Shown here piece by piece: positions 1-8,267 of a stretch of 51,951 nt of DNA. This stretch comes from Desulfobacteraceae bacterium. GTDB lineage: Bacteria; Desulfobacterota; Desulfobacteria; Desulfobacterales; RPRI01. The position numbers and the translations under genes are program-made. Numbering within the stretch: the stretch's first letter is position 1; every line of letters starts with the position of its first letter. The notes beneath the pieces are model-generated. The model searched no databases and was not told where the DNA came from. It saw only the letters and a list, made by a program, of their open reading frames with translations. Location of the stretch: NCBI GenBank assembly GCA_011391695.1, contig JAABQB010000019.1:1-51951 (forward strand), read 5' to 3'.

Positions 1-262
1 CTTCATAAGCAGTTTCATCAATCTGACTGATCTCCCAGTTACTTTGTAAATTTAACCAAAACTGAGGGCTGCCTCCCAAAGCCTTCGAAAGCTTCAGCGC
101 CATTTCCGCACTTATGCCTCTCCTGCCACGGCAGATTTCATTAATTGTTTTAGGTAACACAACGATATGTTTTGCAAGAGCTGATTGAGTGAGACCAATC
201 TCTTCAAGCTCATCCTTCAGCACTTCACCGGGATGTACAGGGGTGTTATGTATTTGATTCAT
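1..262 (-). CDS. higA: HigA-type antitoxin (partial, C-terminus outside window)
   Basis: The reading frame starts at an ATG at 260-262 with GGAGCC just upstream and stays open for 87 codons to the window edge. It carries the HigA opening (HPGEVLKDELEE), then a helix-turn-helix (LTQSALAKHI, a recognition helix, INEICRGRRGIS) and the SPQFWLNLQ segment typical of the HigA/VapI XRE family. HigA antitoxins neutralise the HigB mRNA interferase and repress their own operon. The gene lies 21 bp downstream of the toxin gene, the toxin-first order expected of higBA. Only the last few residues should be missing. Confidence 0.85.
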   Translation of the reverse strand, partial: MNQIHNTPVHPGEVLKDELEEIGLTQSALAKHIVVLPKTINEICRGRRGISAEMALKLSKALGGSPQFWLNLQSNWEISQIDETAYE

Positions 263-283
263 TTTTATGGCTCCTTTATACTT

Positions 284-580
284 TTAATGGTAGTCGACAA
301 TCTCGACATCTACCGCGTTTTCTTTTTCCCATTTAAAACAAATCCGGTATTGATCATTTATTCGTATGCTATATTGACCTTGTCTTTCCCCTTTCAGTTT
401 TTCAAAACGATTTCCCTGTATTTCCTGTAAATCTTGCATTGACGTTAAAGCCCCCAAACGAGCAAGTTTTATTTGGGCCTTCCGGTGCAACCCCTGCGGA
501 AGCATTCGGAAAGCTTCCTTGGTGGCTCTGCCATAATTTATATAATCGGTTCCTTTGGTTTTGAAATTTCTAATAGCCAT
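284..580 (-). CDS. higB: HigB-type RelE-superfamily toxin
   Basis: A 98-residue protein of the plasmid-maintenance killer (HigB/RelE) type. Recognisable features are the C-terminal RLGALTSMQDL, GNRFEKLKG and YSIRINDQYRICFKW segments, where the conserved basic and aromatic residues of the RelE fold lie. By family, HigB is a ribosome-dependent mRNA endonuclease, inactive when bound by HigA. It is the first gene of the pair and the antitoxin follows after 21 bp. It is somewhat longer at the N-terminus than the shortest HigB proteins, but no better start is visible. Activity is inferred from the family only. Confidence 0.85.
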   Translation of the reverse strand: MAIRNFKTKGTDYINYGRATKEAFRMLPQGLHRKAQIKLARLGALTSMQDLQEIQGNRFEKLKGERQGQYSIRINDQYRICFKWEKENAVDVEIVDYH

Positions 581-731
581 TTTGCATCCTAAAGGAATTT
601 ATGCCTGTTATACCGGAAGCCGGTATAGTGGTCAATAGATATTATATGAAAAGTTGAAGGCCAATATTGAAGGGGGTACGATTTTATATCAATTTGTAAT
701 TACATTATCGCGCGGGTAAGCCGCGTGCTTT

Positions 732-851
732 TCTCTGATATTATTCGTCGAGTTTGGCCTTGAGCCTTTCAGCATTGTTTTTATCAATAAAGGCTCCGAC
801 CTGGAATGTAAAATTGCCTGAATAATAATCTACAGGAACAACCTTGCCGGT
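732..851 (-). pseudogene. Decayed duplicate of the rlpA SPOR-domain region
   Basis: About 120 bp match the segment of rlpA around 1872-1991 at roughly 90% identity, in the same orientation. Read on the minus strand it encodes the same peptide (VDYYSGNFTFQVGAFIDK and onward). Most differences are synonymous third-position changes; two are Arg-to-Lys. The codon matching Lys of the intact gene is a stop (TAA at 741-743), and similarity fades just after it. There is no start codon and the upstream two thirds of rlpA are absent. The synonymous bias suggests it came from a once-functional rlpA-like gene rather than a recent local copy. Confidence 0.8.
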
Positions 852-899
852 GCTGTTTCCAGTCAAGTCGGGCGAAGTTGGGCCTTCCCGCACGTCCTA

Positions 900-1196
900 T
901 CACTTTAGCCGTTTTCGCCAGTAGAAAGGCCGCCGTTTCTGGTTAGCGCACGCCACGATTCGAATTCGATCCGAATAGACAGCGTAGATAAGGCTGTAGG
1001 GGAATCGCCACAAAGGCTTGCTCCTCACTCTTCTCCCGATTCGCTGAAAAGCTTCGGGGTTCGATGCAAGCTGGTCGATTCCCCGTTCCACCTCCTTGAG
1101 AAAGTCCGAACCAAGGCCAGACTTGTGCACTTCGTAGTACTGCGCCGCATCTGTGATTTCAGCGTCAGCATCCGGATGAAAAGCGATTAGCGTCAC
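900..1196 (-). CDS. ParE/RelE-family toxin
   Basis: A 98-residue protein with the ParE-type layout: N-terminal FHPDADAEITDAAQYYE helix, a second helix with FLKEVERGIDQLASNPEAF, then IGRRVRSKPLWRFPYSLIYAV and a C-terminal strand with HxxRRPxYWxxR-like residues (NQKRRPFYWRKR). ParE and RelE toxins target DNA gyrase or ribosome-bound mRNA; sequence alone does not decide which. Its ATG overlaps the last 4 bp of the upstream antitoxin gene (ATGA), a translationally coupled pair. Base composition looks more G+C-rich than the chromosomal genes nearby, consistent with separate acquisition. Confidence 0.85.
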   Translation of the reverse strand: MTLIAFHPDADAEITDAAQYYEVHKSGLGSDFLKEVERGIDQLASNPEAFQRIGRRVRSKPLWRFPYSLIYAVYSDRIRIVACANQKRRPFYWRKRLK

Positions 1197-1417
1197 GAGA
1201 TGGCGGCCCTCGCCCGGCGAAGTACCTCTTTAGCCGGTATCTCAGATATTTGCCCTCGCTCCATCTCATCCAATCTATGCTCAGCCTCCTCAACCCACAA
1301 CGCCTCGATCTCCGTTTCAGACAGATCGTCGAGGCTCCCCACTATCCACTTTGCAAGAACCGCCCGGTCCTTCAAATCAAGCTTCTTGATCTCGGTTTCG
1401 ATATCTTTTAGGCTCAT
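1193..1417 (-). CDS. Addiction-module antitoxin (PF09720-like)
   Basis: A 74-residue acidic protein, first gene of the pair with the ParE/RelE toxin. The sequence (KLDLKDRAVLAKWIVGSLDD, then EIEALWVEEAEHRLDEMERGQISEIPAKEVLRRAR) fits the small putative addiction-module component family, which has a short N-terminal helix region and a C-terminal toxin-wrapping tail with the ExxxRxxExxxG...P..EV pattern. Such antitoxins bind the toxin and usually autoregulate. The antitoxin-first order differs from the HigBA pair next door. The start ATG at 1415-1417 has an AGGGAGAGGC stretch upstream. Confidence 0.82.
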   Translation of the reverse strand: MSLKDIETEIKKLDLKDRAVLAKWIVGSLDDLSETEIEALWVEEAEHRLDEMERGQISEIPAKEVLRRARAAIS

Positions 1418-1725
1418 ATGCCTCTCCCTACGTATTCATTGCATTATTGTCATGGAAATAAATTTACACCGGATTCAAAAATAAAGCTTATGGATCAGGT
1501 ATGACAGGTTCTGAGATAAACGATTTTCCTCTTTTCAGTAACACAAGAGGTTGAAAATATATTTAATACTTATCACATTCCTTAATATTAATAAAGTATG
1601 ACTAATTTTATCTATATTTTCAGCAGATTATTCTCATTCGGTTTGATTCATCTCAAAATATCGCTGGAAATGTAAGCTGCATTGCTTCAGATTCGGTGGA
1701 CACCTGCTTTCCCTTCGCCACCCGT
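1418..1725. other. Gene-free A+T-rich interval
   Basis: About 300 bp between the ParE-type module and rlpA. I see no convincing gene, terminator hairpin or repeat. It must hold the promoter of the antitoxin-toxin pair at its left end, but no clear -35/-10 pair stands out. Confidence 0.5.
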
Positions 1726-2481
1726 CTATTCAGCAACCGTAAAGACATCTGGATATCCATCTTTTTTCAGAGTATCTTCATATTCAGTCGTCATGTTAAG
1801 GTTCTGGCACCTTCCCACCCTGACCCTGTAATAGATTTTGTCCCCGTTGTCATAAATCATAATATGTGCATTCTGGTATTTTTCATCGAGTTTAGCCCTG
1901 AGCCTTTCGGCGTTGTTTTTATCAATAAAGGCTCCGACCTGGAAGGTGAAATTGCCTGAATAGTAATCTACAGGAACGACCCTGCCGGTCCCCGGCATTA
2001 TCTCCTGGCCTATGGCAATTATCTCGACCGGGGCGGTGCCCGGGCCCACCACTCCGATTCTCCTTGCAGCTTCATAGGAAAGATCTATTATTCTCCCGTG
2101 CACAAACGGCCCCCTGTCATTGACCCTGACCTCTGTTTCTTTATTATTTTCAAGATTGAATACTTTAACGCGTGTGCCGAGAGGAAGGGTTTTGTGGGCA
2201 GCCGTCATGTCATGCATATTATATATTTCGCCGTTTGAAGTTTTTTTCCCGTGAAAATCGGCCCCGTACCATGATGCTAATCCGCGCTCACGAAAGCCTT
2301 TTGAATCAGGAACAGGCTGATACCATTTTCCAAAAACCTGATACGGTTTCGGATATGCTGGTGTGCCTGAAGGAGGAATCCTTGAAGGAGGCCTGGCGGT
2401 CGAACAGCTGCACAATAAGAAAAGAACCAGGACCCATAGATGGAAATATTTTTTGCCGGTTAATTTTTTATCATATTTCAT
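1726..2481 (-). CDS. rlpA: RlpA-family septal ring lytic transglycosylase lipoprotein
   Basis: A 251-residue outer-membrane lipoprotein. The N-terminus has a basic start (MKYDKKLTGKK), a hydrophobic stretch and a lipobox ending LLCSC. Residues about 65-155 form the double-psi beta-barrel of RlpA (RGLASWYGADFHGKKTSNGE, then AAHKTLPLGTRVKV, VNDRGPF and GRIIDLSYEAA), with the conserved HGKKTSNGE and DRGPF motifs and the catalytic-type Asp. The C-terminal ~75 residues are a SPOR domain (FTFQVGAFIDKNNAERLRAKL) that binds denuded peptidoglycan. RlpA cleaves naked glycan strands at the septum. It starts just downstream of the lon stop (6-bp gap), so the two are probably cotranscribed. Confidence 0.92.
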   Translation of the reverse strand: MKYDKKLTGKKYFHLWVLVLFLLCSCSTARPPSRIPPSGTPAYPKPYQVFGKWYQPVPDSKGFRERGLASWYGADFHGKKTSNGEIYNMHDMTAAHKTLPLGTRVKVFNLENNKETEVRVNDRGPFVHGRIIDLSYEAARRIGVVGPGTAPVEIIAIGQEIMPGTGRVVPVDYYSGNFTFQVGAFIDKNNAERLRAKLDEKYQNAHIMIYDNGDKIYYRVRVGRCQNLNMTTEYEDTLKKDGYPDVFTVAE

Positions 2482-2486
2482 CAGAT

Positions 2487-4835
2487 TTATTTTTCTATTG
2501 CGATCTTAAGAACATCAAGCATGCTTTCAACAAAGTAAAACTTTATATCCTTCTGAACCTTTTTAGGAATATCCTCAAGATCCTTTTCATTCCATTTAGG
2601 CAGAATAATGGTTTTGATTCCTATACTATGGGCGGCAAGGACCTTCTCTTTTATTCCACCCACAGGAAGCACCTGCCCCCTTAAAGTTATCTCGCCTGTC
2701 ATAGCAAGATTTTGTATAACCGGTCTGTTTACCAGAAGAGAATATAGCGCCGTCAGCATTGTCACGCCGGCTGAAGGCCCGTCTTTGGGGATTGCCCCTG
2801 CCGGAACATGTATGTGAATATCATGGGTTTCAAAATAATCTTCGGGGATATTGAACTGGCTGCTGTTTGTCCTGATGAAACTTAAAGCGGCTGTAGCGGA
2901 TTCCTTCATAACATCTCCGAGCTGACCCGTGAGGGTAAGCCCTTTTTTGCCTTTCATTGAAGTTGCTTCCACGAACAGAATTTCGCCTCCGGACTGGGTC
3001 CAGGCCAGACCTGTGACAACACCGGGAGTCGATGTTCTTATCAGAACTTCCGGATATATACGTTCAGGACCTAAATATTTTGAAATATTCTGAACCTTGA
3101 TTTCAGCATTCTTTACTTCGCCTTCTGCAACTTTTGTTGCAACGCCTCTGCATATTGTTGCAATCTCCCTTTCGAGATTCCTCAACCCGGCTTCCCGTGT
3201 ATAACCGGTAATTATCCGCCTTACTGCTCCATTTGTAAAAACTATCTGCTTTGATTTAAGCCCGTGAGCCTTTCGCTGGCGTGGAATCAGATATTTATTT
3301 GCTATTTTTATTTTTTCATCCTCCATATATCCCAAAAGCTCCAGAACTTCCATCCTGTCTCTTAAGGCCGGTGGAATCGTATGTAGAACATTGGCCGTAG
3401 TGATGAACATAACTTTGGACAGGTCAAACGGAACATCGAGATAATGATCTGAAAATGAATAGTTCTGTTCCGGATCAAGAACTTCTAAGAGAGCGGAAGA
3501 TGGATCCCCGCGAAAATCGCTTCCGACTTTATCTATTTCATCAAGCATAAAAACCGGATTATTCGCCCCGGCGCCCCTTATACCCTGTATGATACGGCCG
3601 GGGAGAGCTCCTACGTAAGTGCGCCTGTGACCTCTGATCTCGGCCTCATCGCGGACACCTCCAAGGGATATGCGGATGAACTTTCGCCCCAGAGCCCTTG
3701 CTATCGATCTTCCAAGAGATGTTTTTCCGGTTCCGGGAGGCCCTGCAAAGCAGAGTATAGGTCCCTTTGATTCAGGTTTAAGCTTACGTACAGCAAGAAA
3801 CTCGATAATACGTTTCTTTGCCTTATCAAGCCCGAAATGATCTTCTTCCAAAACTCTTCTTGCTTTTTTAATATCCAGATTATCTTTCGTGCTTTCATTC
3901 CATGGAAGGGTGGTAAGCCAGTCAAGGTAAGTTGACGCAACTGTATATTCAGCAGAAGAAGGATGCATACGGGAAAGGCGGTTCAATTCCCTTTCAGCTT
4001 CCTTAAGGGCTTCCGGAGGCAGGTTTTTCTCCTTTATCTTTAATTTGTACTCTTCAATTTCAACCGCGGTGTCGTCTTTTTCTCCAAGCTCTTCCTTTAT
4101 CGCCTTGAGCTGTTGCCTCAGGTAATATTCTCTTTGGCTCTTTTCCATATCTCCCTTGACCTGAGACTGTATTTTGTTTCCCAGTTCGAGTATCTCCAGA
4201 TGATGGTTAGCCTGTTTTGTCACTTCTTTTAACCTTTTCCGCACATCTTCAGTTTCAAGAATTTTCTGTTTTTCCCCGGATGTTGTATTAATTGTTGAAG
4301 CTATCATATCTGCAAGTATTCCCGGCTCCTGAATCGATTTTGCCATGATAGCCATATCCTTCGGAAGAGCGGGAGTAAGTTCTACAATCCTTGTAAACAG
4401 AGTTAATACATTCGAGACAAGGGCTTCGGTCTCTTTCCCCTTCGAATCTTTGTCCCTGATATGCTCAACCCTGGCCTGGAGATATGGTTTCCCTTTTATA
4501 AATTCGAGAATTTTGAATCTCCCAAGACCCTGAACAAGAAGCTGCGCGTTATTGTCATCGGTCTTTGCCATCCGCAAAATCAAGGCGGTTGTGCCAACAG
4601 CATGAAGATCCGCTTCCGGATTTTCAGCCTCCTGACTTGATTTTTTCGATGCAAGAAGACCTACAATGCGGTCCTTGCTCATAGCCTCATCAACAAGTTT
4701 GACGGATCCGCCCTGCATAACCACGAGGGGCAAAACCATTTTAGGGAAAAGAGCCGTATCGAATAGAGGGAGAACAGGCAATAATTCCGGGAGTTTTTCA
4801 GTATTTGAATCCATCTGTGATTGCTGCTGAGACAT
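2487..4835 (-). CDS. lon: ATP-dependent Lon protease
   Basis: A 782-residue cytoplasmic AAA+ serine protease that degrades misfolded and regulatory proteins. In order: LON substrate-binding domain (residues ~15-215), coiled-coil region with [23 protein letters not shown]+ module with Walker [11 protein letters not shown] (~363-372) and Walker [10 protein letters not shown], and the protease domain with catalytic Ser in [10 protein letters not shown] (~680) and catalytic Lys in [10 protein letters not shown] (~725). Translation most likely starts at the ATG at 4833-4835, which has GGAGGT 5 bp upstream; an in-frame TTG four codons earlier overlaps that ribosome-binding site and is less likely. 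Its neighbours are rlpA downstream and an Hsp20 gene upstream. Confidence 0.97.
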   Translation of the reverse strand: MSQQQSQMDSNTEKLPELLPVLPLFDTALFPKMVLPLVVMQGGSVKLVDEAMSKDRIVGLLASKKSSQEAENPEADLHAVGTTALILRMAKTDDNNAQLLVQGLGRFKILEFIKGKPYLQARVEHIRDKDSKGKETEALVSNVLTLFTRIVELTPALPKDMAIMAKSIQEPGILADMIASTINTTSGEKQKILETEDVRKRLKEVTKQANHHLEILELGNKIQSQVKGDMEKSQREYYLRQQLKAIKEELGEKDDTAVEIEEYKLKIKEKNLPPEALKEAERELNRLSRMHPSSAEYTVASTYLDWLTTLPWNESTKDNLDIKKARRVLEEDHFGLDKAKKRIIEFLAVRKLKPESKGPILCFAGPPGTGKTSLGRSIARALGRKFIRISLGGVRDEAEIRGHRRTYVGALPGRIIQGIRGAGANNPVFMLDEIDKVGSDFRGDPSSALLEVLDPEQNYSFSDHYLDVPFDLSKVMFITTANVLHTIPPALRDRMEVLELLGYMEDEKIKIANKYLIPRQRKAHGLKSKQIVFTNGAVRRIITGYTREAGLRNLEREIATICRGVATKVAEGEVKNAEIKVQNISKYLGPERIYPEVLIRTSTPGVVTGLAWTQSGGEILFVEATSMKGKKGLTLTGQLGDVMKESATAALSFIRTNSSQFNIPEDYFETHDIHIHVPAGAIPKDGPSAGVTMLTALYSLLVNRPVIQNLAMTGEITLRGQVLPVGGIKEKVLAAHSIGIKTIILPKWNEKDLEDIPKKVQKDIKFYFVESMLDVLKIAIEK

Positions 4836-4919
4836 TAATACCTCCAAGCGGCTGTACTCATAACTTCAATTCAAACCGCAAGTTGTTTATCATGGCGATA
4901 TTCAGAAAAACTTTCAAAT

Positions 4920-5366
4920 TCATTCTTCCGAGATTGTTATCTTATGCGTTTTATCCTGGGACATCCTTGCAAGTCGAATTTGTAAAAACCCGTTCAAGTA
5001 TGAGGCTGAAACCTTATCCGTGTCTATCAGGGCCGGAAGGTATAAAATTCGCTCAAAGGTTCCATACTGTATCTCAGCAAGACGGTAAGTAGTGTTTTCA
5101 ACACGAGGAATTTCCTCGCGGTTTCCCCTGATTCGTATCGCCCTGCTGCTTATCTCGACTTCAAGATTCTCCTTGTCAACCCCGGCAACCTCGGCAAGGA
5201 TAATTACCTCCTGAGGGGTTTCGTAAATATCCATCTGCGGCTTCCATGCCCGTTCAGAAAGAGAAAACATGGGACTCATCGATCTGAACATATCTTCGAT
5301 AGTTTTATCAAATCTGGAATCCGATGTTTCAAAATCATTGCCAAATCTTATCTTGATATAGTCCAT
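4920..5366 (-). CDS. Small heat-shock protein, Hsp20/alpha-crystallin family
   Basis: A protein of about 148 residues from the ATG at 5364-5366, which has AGGAG upstream; an upstream in-frame TTG would add 14 residues. The alpha-crystallin domain spans ~50-148: WKPQMDIYETPQEVIILAEVAGVDKENLEVEI, a central IRIRGNRE strand, then YGTFERILYLPALIDTDKVSASYLNGFLQIRL, with the A-x-x-x-n-G-x-L signature. These ATP-independent holdases bind unfolding proteins. It is transcribed toward lon and diverges from a second Hsp20 gene, so lon and both chaperones form a proteostasis cluster. It lacks the C-terminal I-x-I oligomerisation motif in clean form; KITIS is the nearest. Confidence 0.92.
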   Translation of the reverse strand: MDYIKIRFGNDFETSDSRFDKTIEDMFRSMSPMFSLSERAWKPQMDIYETPQEVIILAEVAGVDKENLEVEISSRAIRIRGNREEIPRVENTTYRLAEIQYGTFERILYLPALIDTDKVSASYLNGFLQIRLARMSQDKTHKITISEE

Positions 5367-5499
5367 GTCCGGCTCCTGAAATAAAAGCTGATTTTCTAAT
5401 TCTTTCAATCTTTAATATAAGTTTAACATCGTTATAAAATCAAGACAATAATTTTGTAATTACCCCCGCTTTACTTCAGGGAAAATAGTTTTTTTGGTC

Positions 5500-5528
5500 T
5501 TGACAGAAAATAATTTGTGATTATTTTT
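5500..5528 (+). promoter_or_regulatory. Candidate sigma-70-type promoter of the plus-strand hsp20
   Basis: TTGACA at 5500-5505 and TATTTT at 5523-5528 are separated by 17 bp, about 70 bp upstream of the hsp20 start at 5595. The -35 is a consensus match, the -10 a fair one. No CIRCE-like inverted repeat is visible in the 230-bp divergent interval. Confidence 0.5.
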
Positions 5529-5594
5529 TTACCGAAAAGAAGTAAGAATGTCAGTCAATATAGAGAAACAAAATAATATAAAGGAGGTGTTATT

Positions 5595-6044
5595 ATGACA
5601 CTTGTAAGATGGGACCCATTCAGAGGCATGACAACGCTTCAGGATCGTATTAATCAGATCTTTGATAACGCAGTTGTTCGTTCAAAAGATTTTGAAGATG
5701 ATATGAATCTCTGTGCATGGAGACCGGCCGTAGATATACATGACAATGAAGATGCAATTGTCATAACGGCAGAACTTCCGGGAGTAGACAAGAAGGATGT
5801 TTCGGTTGAAATCAAGGAGAACGTAATCACTTTAAAAGGCGAAAAGGCCATCGATAACGAAGTTAAGGAGGAGAGCTTCTACCGTAAGGAGAGATGCTTC
5901 GGATCATTCCACCGGGCATTTACTCTTCCTGCTGCGGTAAAACCTGACAAGATAAAGGCCAATTTCAAGGATGGCATCCTCAAAGTTGAAATTCCGAAAC
6001 CTGAAGATGAAAAACCCAGACAGATTTCTGTCAATATTGAATAA
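5595..6044 (+). CDS. Small heat-shock protein, Hsp20/alpha-crystallin family
   Basis: A 149-residue small heat-shock protein of the common bacterial class (MTLVRWDPFRGMTTLQDRI start). The alpha-crystallin domain covers ~40-140: WRPAVDIHDNEDAIVITAELPGVDKKDVSVEI, ITLKGEK, FHRAFTLPAAVKPDKIKANFKDGILKVEIPK. The A-x-x-x-d-G-v-L motif is present, and a PKPEDEKPRQISVNIE tail contains the C-terminal I-x-V/I-type element. It has a strong AAGGAGG ribosome-binding site 8 bp before the ATG, a good promoter upstream and a terminator after it, so it appears monocistronic. It diverges from the other Hsp20 gene, which is only distantly similar. Confidence 0.95.
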   Translation: MTLVRWDPFRGMTTLQDRINQIFDNAVVRSKDFEDDMNLCAWRPAVDIHDNEDAIVITAELPGVDKKDVSVEIKENVITLKGEKAIDNEVKEESFYRKERCFGSFHRAFTLPAAVKPDKIKANFKDGILKVEIPKPEDEKPRQISVNIE

Positions 6045-6059
6045 AACAATGTAACCATA

Positions 6060-6095
6060 AAAGAGGGCTCTCGTCGCGGAGCCCTCTTTCCTTTT
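6060..6095 (+). terminator. Rho-independent terminator after hsp20
   Basis: A perfect stem, AAGAGGGCTC pairing with GAGCCCTCTT around an 8-base loop, followed by a short T-rich stretch (TTCCTTTT). It lies 15 bp after the hsp20 stop codon. Confidence 0.85.
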
Positions 6096-6283
6096 GAAGC
6101 TCCCCGCCGCTTGCAGGAAGCAAGTTTATCATCAGCCAATAACCCCTACCCTCAGCAGGGTCTTATGCAAAGAGCTCTCTGGAATAATTGTGTTTGCGAG
6201 ATGCTCTCTAATACCCACTGCTAAAAAACCCCATTATACCATTTGCAATTGCAGTCTGCTCCTAAATAACATATCATACAAAC

Positions 6284-7429
6284 ATGAACAAAACGATCTC
6301 TTCGGGCAGAGCAATCCTTGCATCACAGTACTTTCTGTACTTCGGTGTTATGGGAGTATTTTTGCCCTATTTTAACCTCTATTGCTATAAACTTGGTTTC
6401 ACAGGTTTTCAAATAGGAGTCATCTCTGCTTCAAGGTCTGTTGTTATGGTTGTATCTCCCCTGCTGCTGAGCGCCCTTGCCGACCGCTTTAATGCCAGGA
6501 AATCGATATATCTGTCGTGCCATTTTATAAGTGCGGCAATCTGGTGCATCTATCTTGTCACATCTGATTTCTGGCCAATGCTTGCAGTTACTGTCTGTTA
6601 CACAATCTTTTATTCTCCGATCATTTCTTTTCTTGAAGCCTTCACGATAGACATTCTCGGGAGTATGAAGAAGAGTTACGGGAACGTAAGGGTCTGGGGC
6701 ACTATCGCCTTCATCGTTACAGTCTTTTTACTGGGCAAAGTTCTCGACATTTATCCTATACGGATAATTCTGTTTCTGATTCTTGCAGGATCTGTAATTC
6801 AGGCCGCATTTGCAGTTAAGATTCCTGATATAAAATCAAAAAACAGCAAACCTTTTTTGATCGAGGCAAAAGTCCTTTTTAAAAAAAAACGCGTTATCTT
6901 TTTCCTTTCAAGCGCTTTTCTTATGCTTGTAAGCCATGGAGCATATTACGGGTTCTTTTCAATTCATCTTGAAAATTTAGGTTACGACCGCACATTCACG
7001 GGTATTGCCTGGGCGGTAGCTTCAATTGCCGAAATACTTGTAATGATAAATTCTGACCGTATTTTTAAACGTTTCTCAACAGAAACGGTTATAACTGTCG
7101 CATTCGTAACAGCAGTAGCAAGGTGGTTAACGCTTTCCCTGGTACAATCTCCCGCCCTTATCCTTATTTCTCAGACAACCCATGCTCTGACTTATGGCGC
7201 TTTTCATATCTCGAGCATTCTTTATATTGATTCCATGACATCGGATGAAACAAAGACTCTTGGACAATCTTTAAATAATGCGGTTACATACGGGCTTGGT
7301 CTTATGGTTGGCTTTTTTCTAAGCGGATGGATTTATGAGCACGCAGGCTCTTTTGCTCTTTTTGCTTTCAGCAGTCTTATCGCTCTCTCCGGAGGGATAT
7401 TTTTCAGGATATTCCGGGCTGCCGATTGA
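6284..7429 (+). CDS. MFS transporter (MFS_1-like / HcaT-like)
   Basis: A 381-residue, very hydrophobic protein with about 12 predicted membrane segments. The opening (LASQYFLYFGVMGVFLPYFNLY) and the loop between segments 2 and 3 (LADRFNARK) are typical of the MFS_1-like family that includes the E. coli phenylpropionate permease HcaT and nucleoside transporters. SLNNAVTYGLGLMVGFFLSGWIY in segment 10-11 fits the same group. It probably carries out proton-driven import of a small organic molecule; the substrate cannot be read from the sequence. No strong ribosome-binding site precedes the ATG. It is convergent with the acyltransferase gene. Confidence 0.82.
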   Translation: MNKTISSGRAILASQYFLYFGVMGVFLPYFNLYCYKLGFTGFQIGVISASRSVVMVVSPLLLSALADRFNARKSIYLSCHFISAAIWCIYLVTSDFWPMLAVTVCYTIFYSPIISFLEAFTIDILGSMKKSYGNVRVWGTIAFIVTVFLLGKVLDIYPIRIILFLILAGSVIQAAFAVKIPDIKSKNSKPFLIEAKVLFKKKRVIFFLSSAFLMLVSHGAYYGFFSIHLENLGYDRTFTGIAWAVASIAEILVMINSDRIFKRFSTETVITVAFVTAVARWLTLSLVQSPALILISQTTHALTYGAFHISSILYIDSMTSDETKTLGQSLNNAVTYGLGLMVGFFLSGWIYEHAGSFALFAFSSLIALSGGIFFRIFRAAD

Positions 7430-7447
7430 ACCGAAAGAGCGAGCGCA

Positions 7448-7487
7448 TTCCCGCCGAAGGTCCGCCATGGAGGACTTGCGGCGGGAA
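7448..7487. terminator. Stem-loop between convergent genes
   Basis: An imperfect 16-bp stem: TTCCCGCCGAAGGTCC pairs with GGACTTGCGGCGGGAA, two mismatches, 8-base loop. It lies between the MFS stop (7429) and the acyltransferase stop (7508). It lacks a clear T-run on either side, so its role as a bidirectional terminator is only likely; it could be a dispersed palindromic repeat. Confidence 0.45.
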
Positions 7488-7507
7488 GCTTTAAACAGTC
7501 CGGAAAC

Positions 7508-8236
7508 TCAGTCCCCTTTCCTCGGGAATAAAATATAACGAAGCCAGTGAAGAAAAGTATTTCCACAGAGCGTTTCCCTGTCCATTGTATCAAAATAGAT
7601 GGAAAGAGCAGTCGGATCTGAAAAAAAGCTTTCTCTTGCAGTAATTTTTTCATTCGCATCAAGAGATCTTACAACTTTTGCAGGGTTTCCCGCTGCAATG
7701 GAATTCGGGGGAATATCGTTTACCACAACCGAGCCTGCCCCTATAATGCTGTTTTCGCCGATAGCTACTCCCTTGCATACGATAGCACTGTCTCCAATCC
7801 AGACATTGTTTTCAATTCTCACTGGTTTGCTTTTTCCGGTTGAAACCCTGTCATATATATCATGCCAGTCTGAATCGGTTATATATGAACCGCTTGCTAT
7901 CATGCAGTTATCACCGATAAGTATTTCGGAGGCCGAACTTATTCTGACACCCGCACAGATTATGCAGAAGCTGCCAATATGAATCCGCCCCATATCTTTC
8001 TTTTCAGACCAGACTGAAAGTCTTATTTTTTTATCCGGGGTGGCAATCACCGTGGCATAGTCGCCAAGCACAACAGGAGAACCGAATACCTCAACATGCC
8101 AGGGTCTCATAAAATTTGACCCTTTCCCGAGAGACTCGAAATGGGGCCTTAAAAAATGGTCAACGTAAAATCTCTGGAATTTAAGATGGAATTTTTTAAT
8201 ATAATAGGGGCGGTGATCTTTTTTCAAACCAAACAA
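7508..8236 (-). CDS. Left-handed beta-helix (hexapeptide) acyltransferase
   Basis: A 242-residue protein with hexapeptide-repeat turns from about residue 65 to 190: IGSFCIICAGVRI, ILIGDNCMIASGSYI, VRIENNVWIGDSAIVCKGVAIG, SIIGAGSVVVNDIPPNSIAAGNPAKVV. The last block is the hallmark end of the maltose O-acetyltransferase/CysE-like trimeric acyltransferases. The His in SDWHDIYD is where the catalytic His of such enzymes usually lies. The N-terminal 60 residues (HFLRPHFESLG...WHVEVFGSPVVLGDYATV) and a ~45-residue C-terminal tail are unassigned. The gene follows the beta-propeller gene by 31 bp and is probably cotranscribed with it. The substrate is unknown. Confidence 0.85.
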   Translation of the reverse strand: MFGLKKDHRPYYIKKFHLKFQRFYVDHFLRPHFESLGKGSNFMRPWHVEVFGSPVVLGDYATVIATPDKKIRLSVWSEKKDMGRIHIGSFCIICAGVRISSASEILIGDNCMIASGSYITDSDWHDIYDRVSTGKSKPVRIENNVWIGDSAIVCKGVAIGENSIIGAGSVVVNDIPPNSIAAGNPAKVVRSLDANEKITARESFFSDPTALSIYFDTMDRETLCGNTFLHWLRYILFPRKGD

Positions 8237-8267
8237 TCCTCAACATGCAAATAATTTTAAGAACTAC

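Noticed and set aside
5409-5594. CIRCE or ROSE-type heat-shock element between the two hsp20 genes
   Set aside because: No TTAGCACTC-N9-GAGTGCTAA palindrome and no ROSE-like pairing of the ribosome-binding site is evident.
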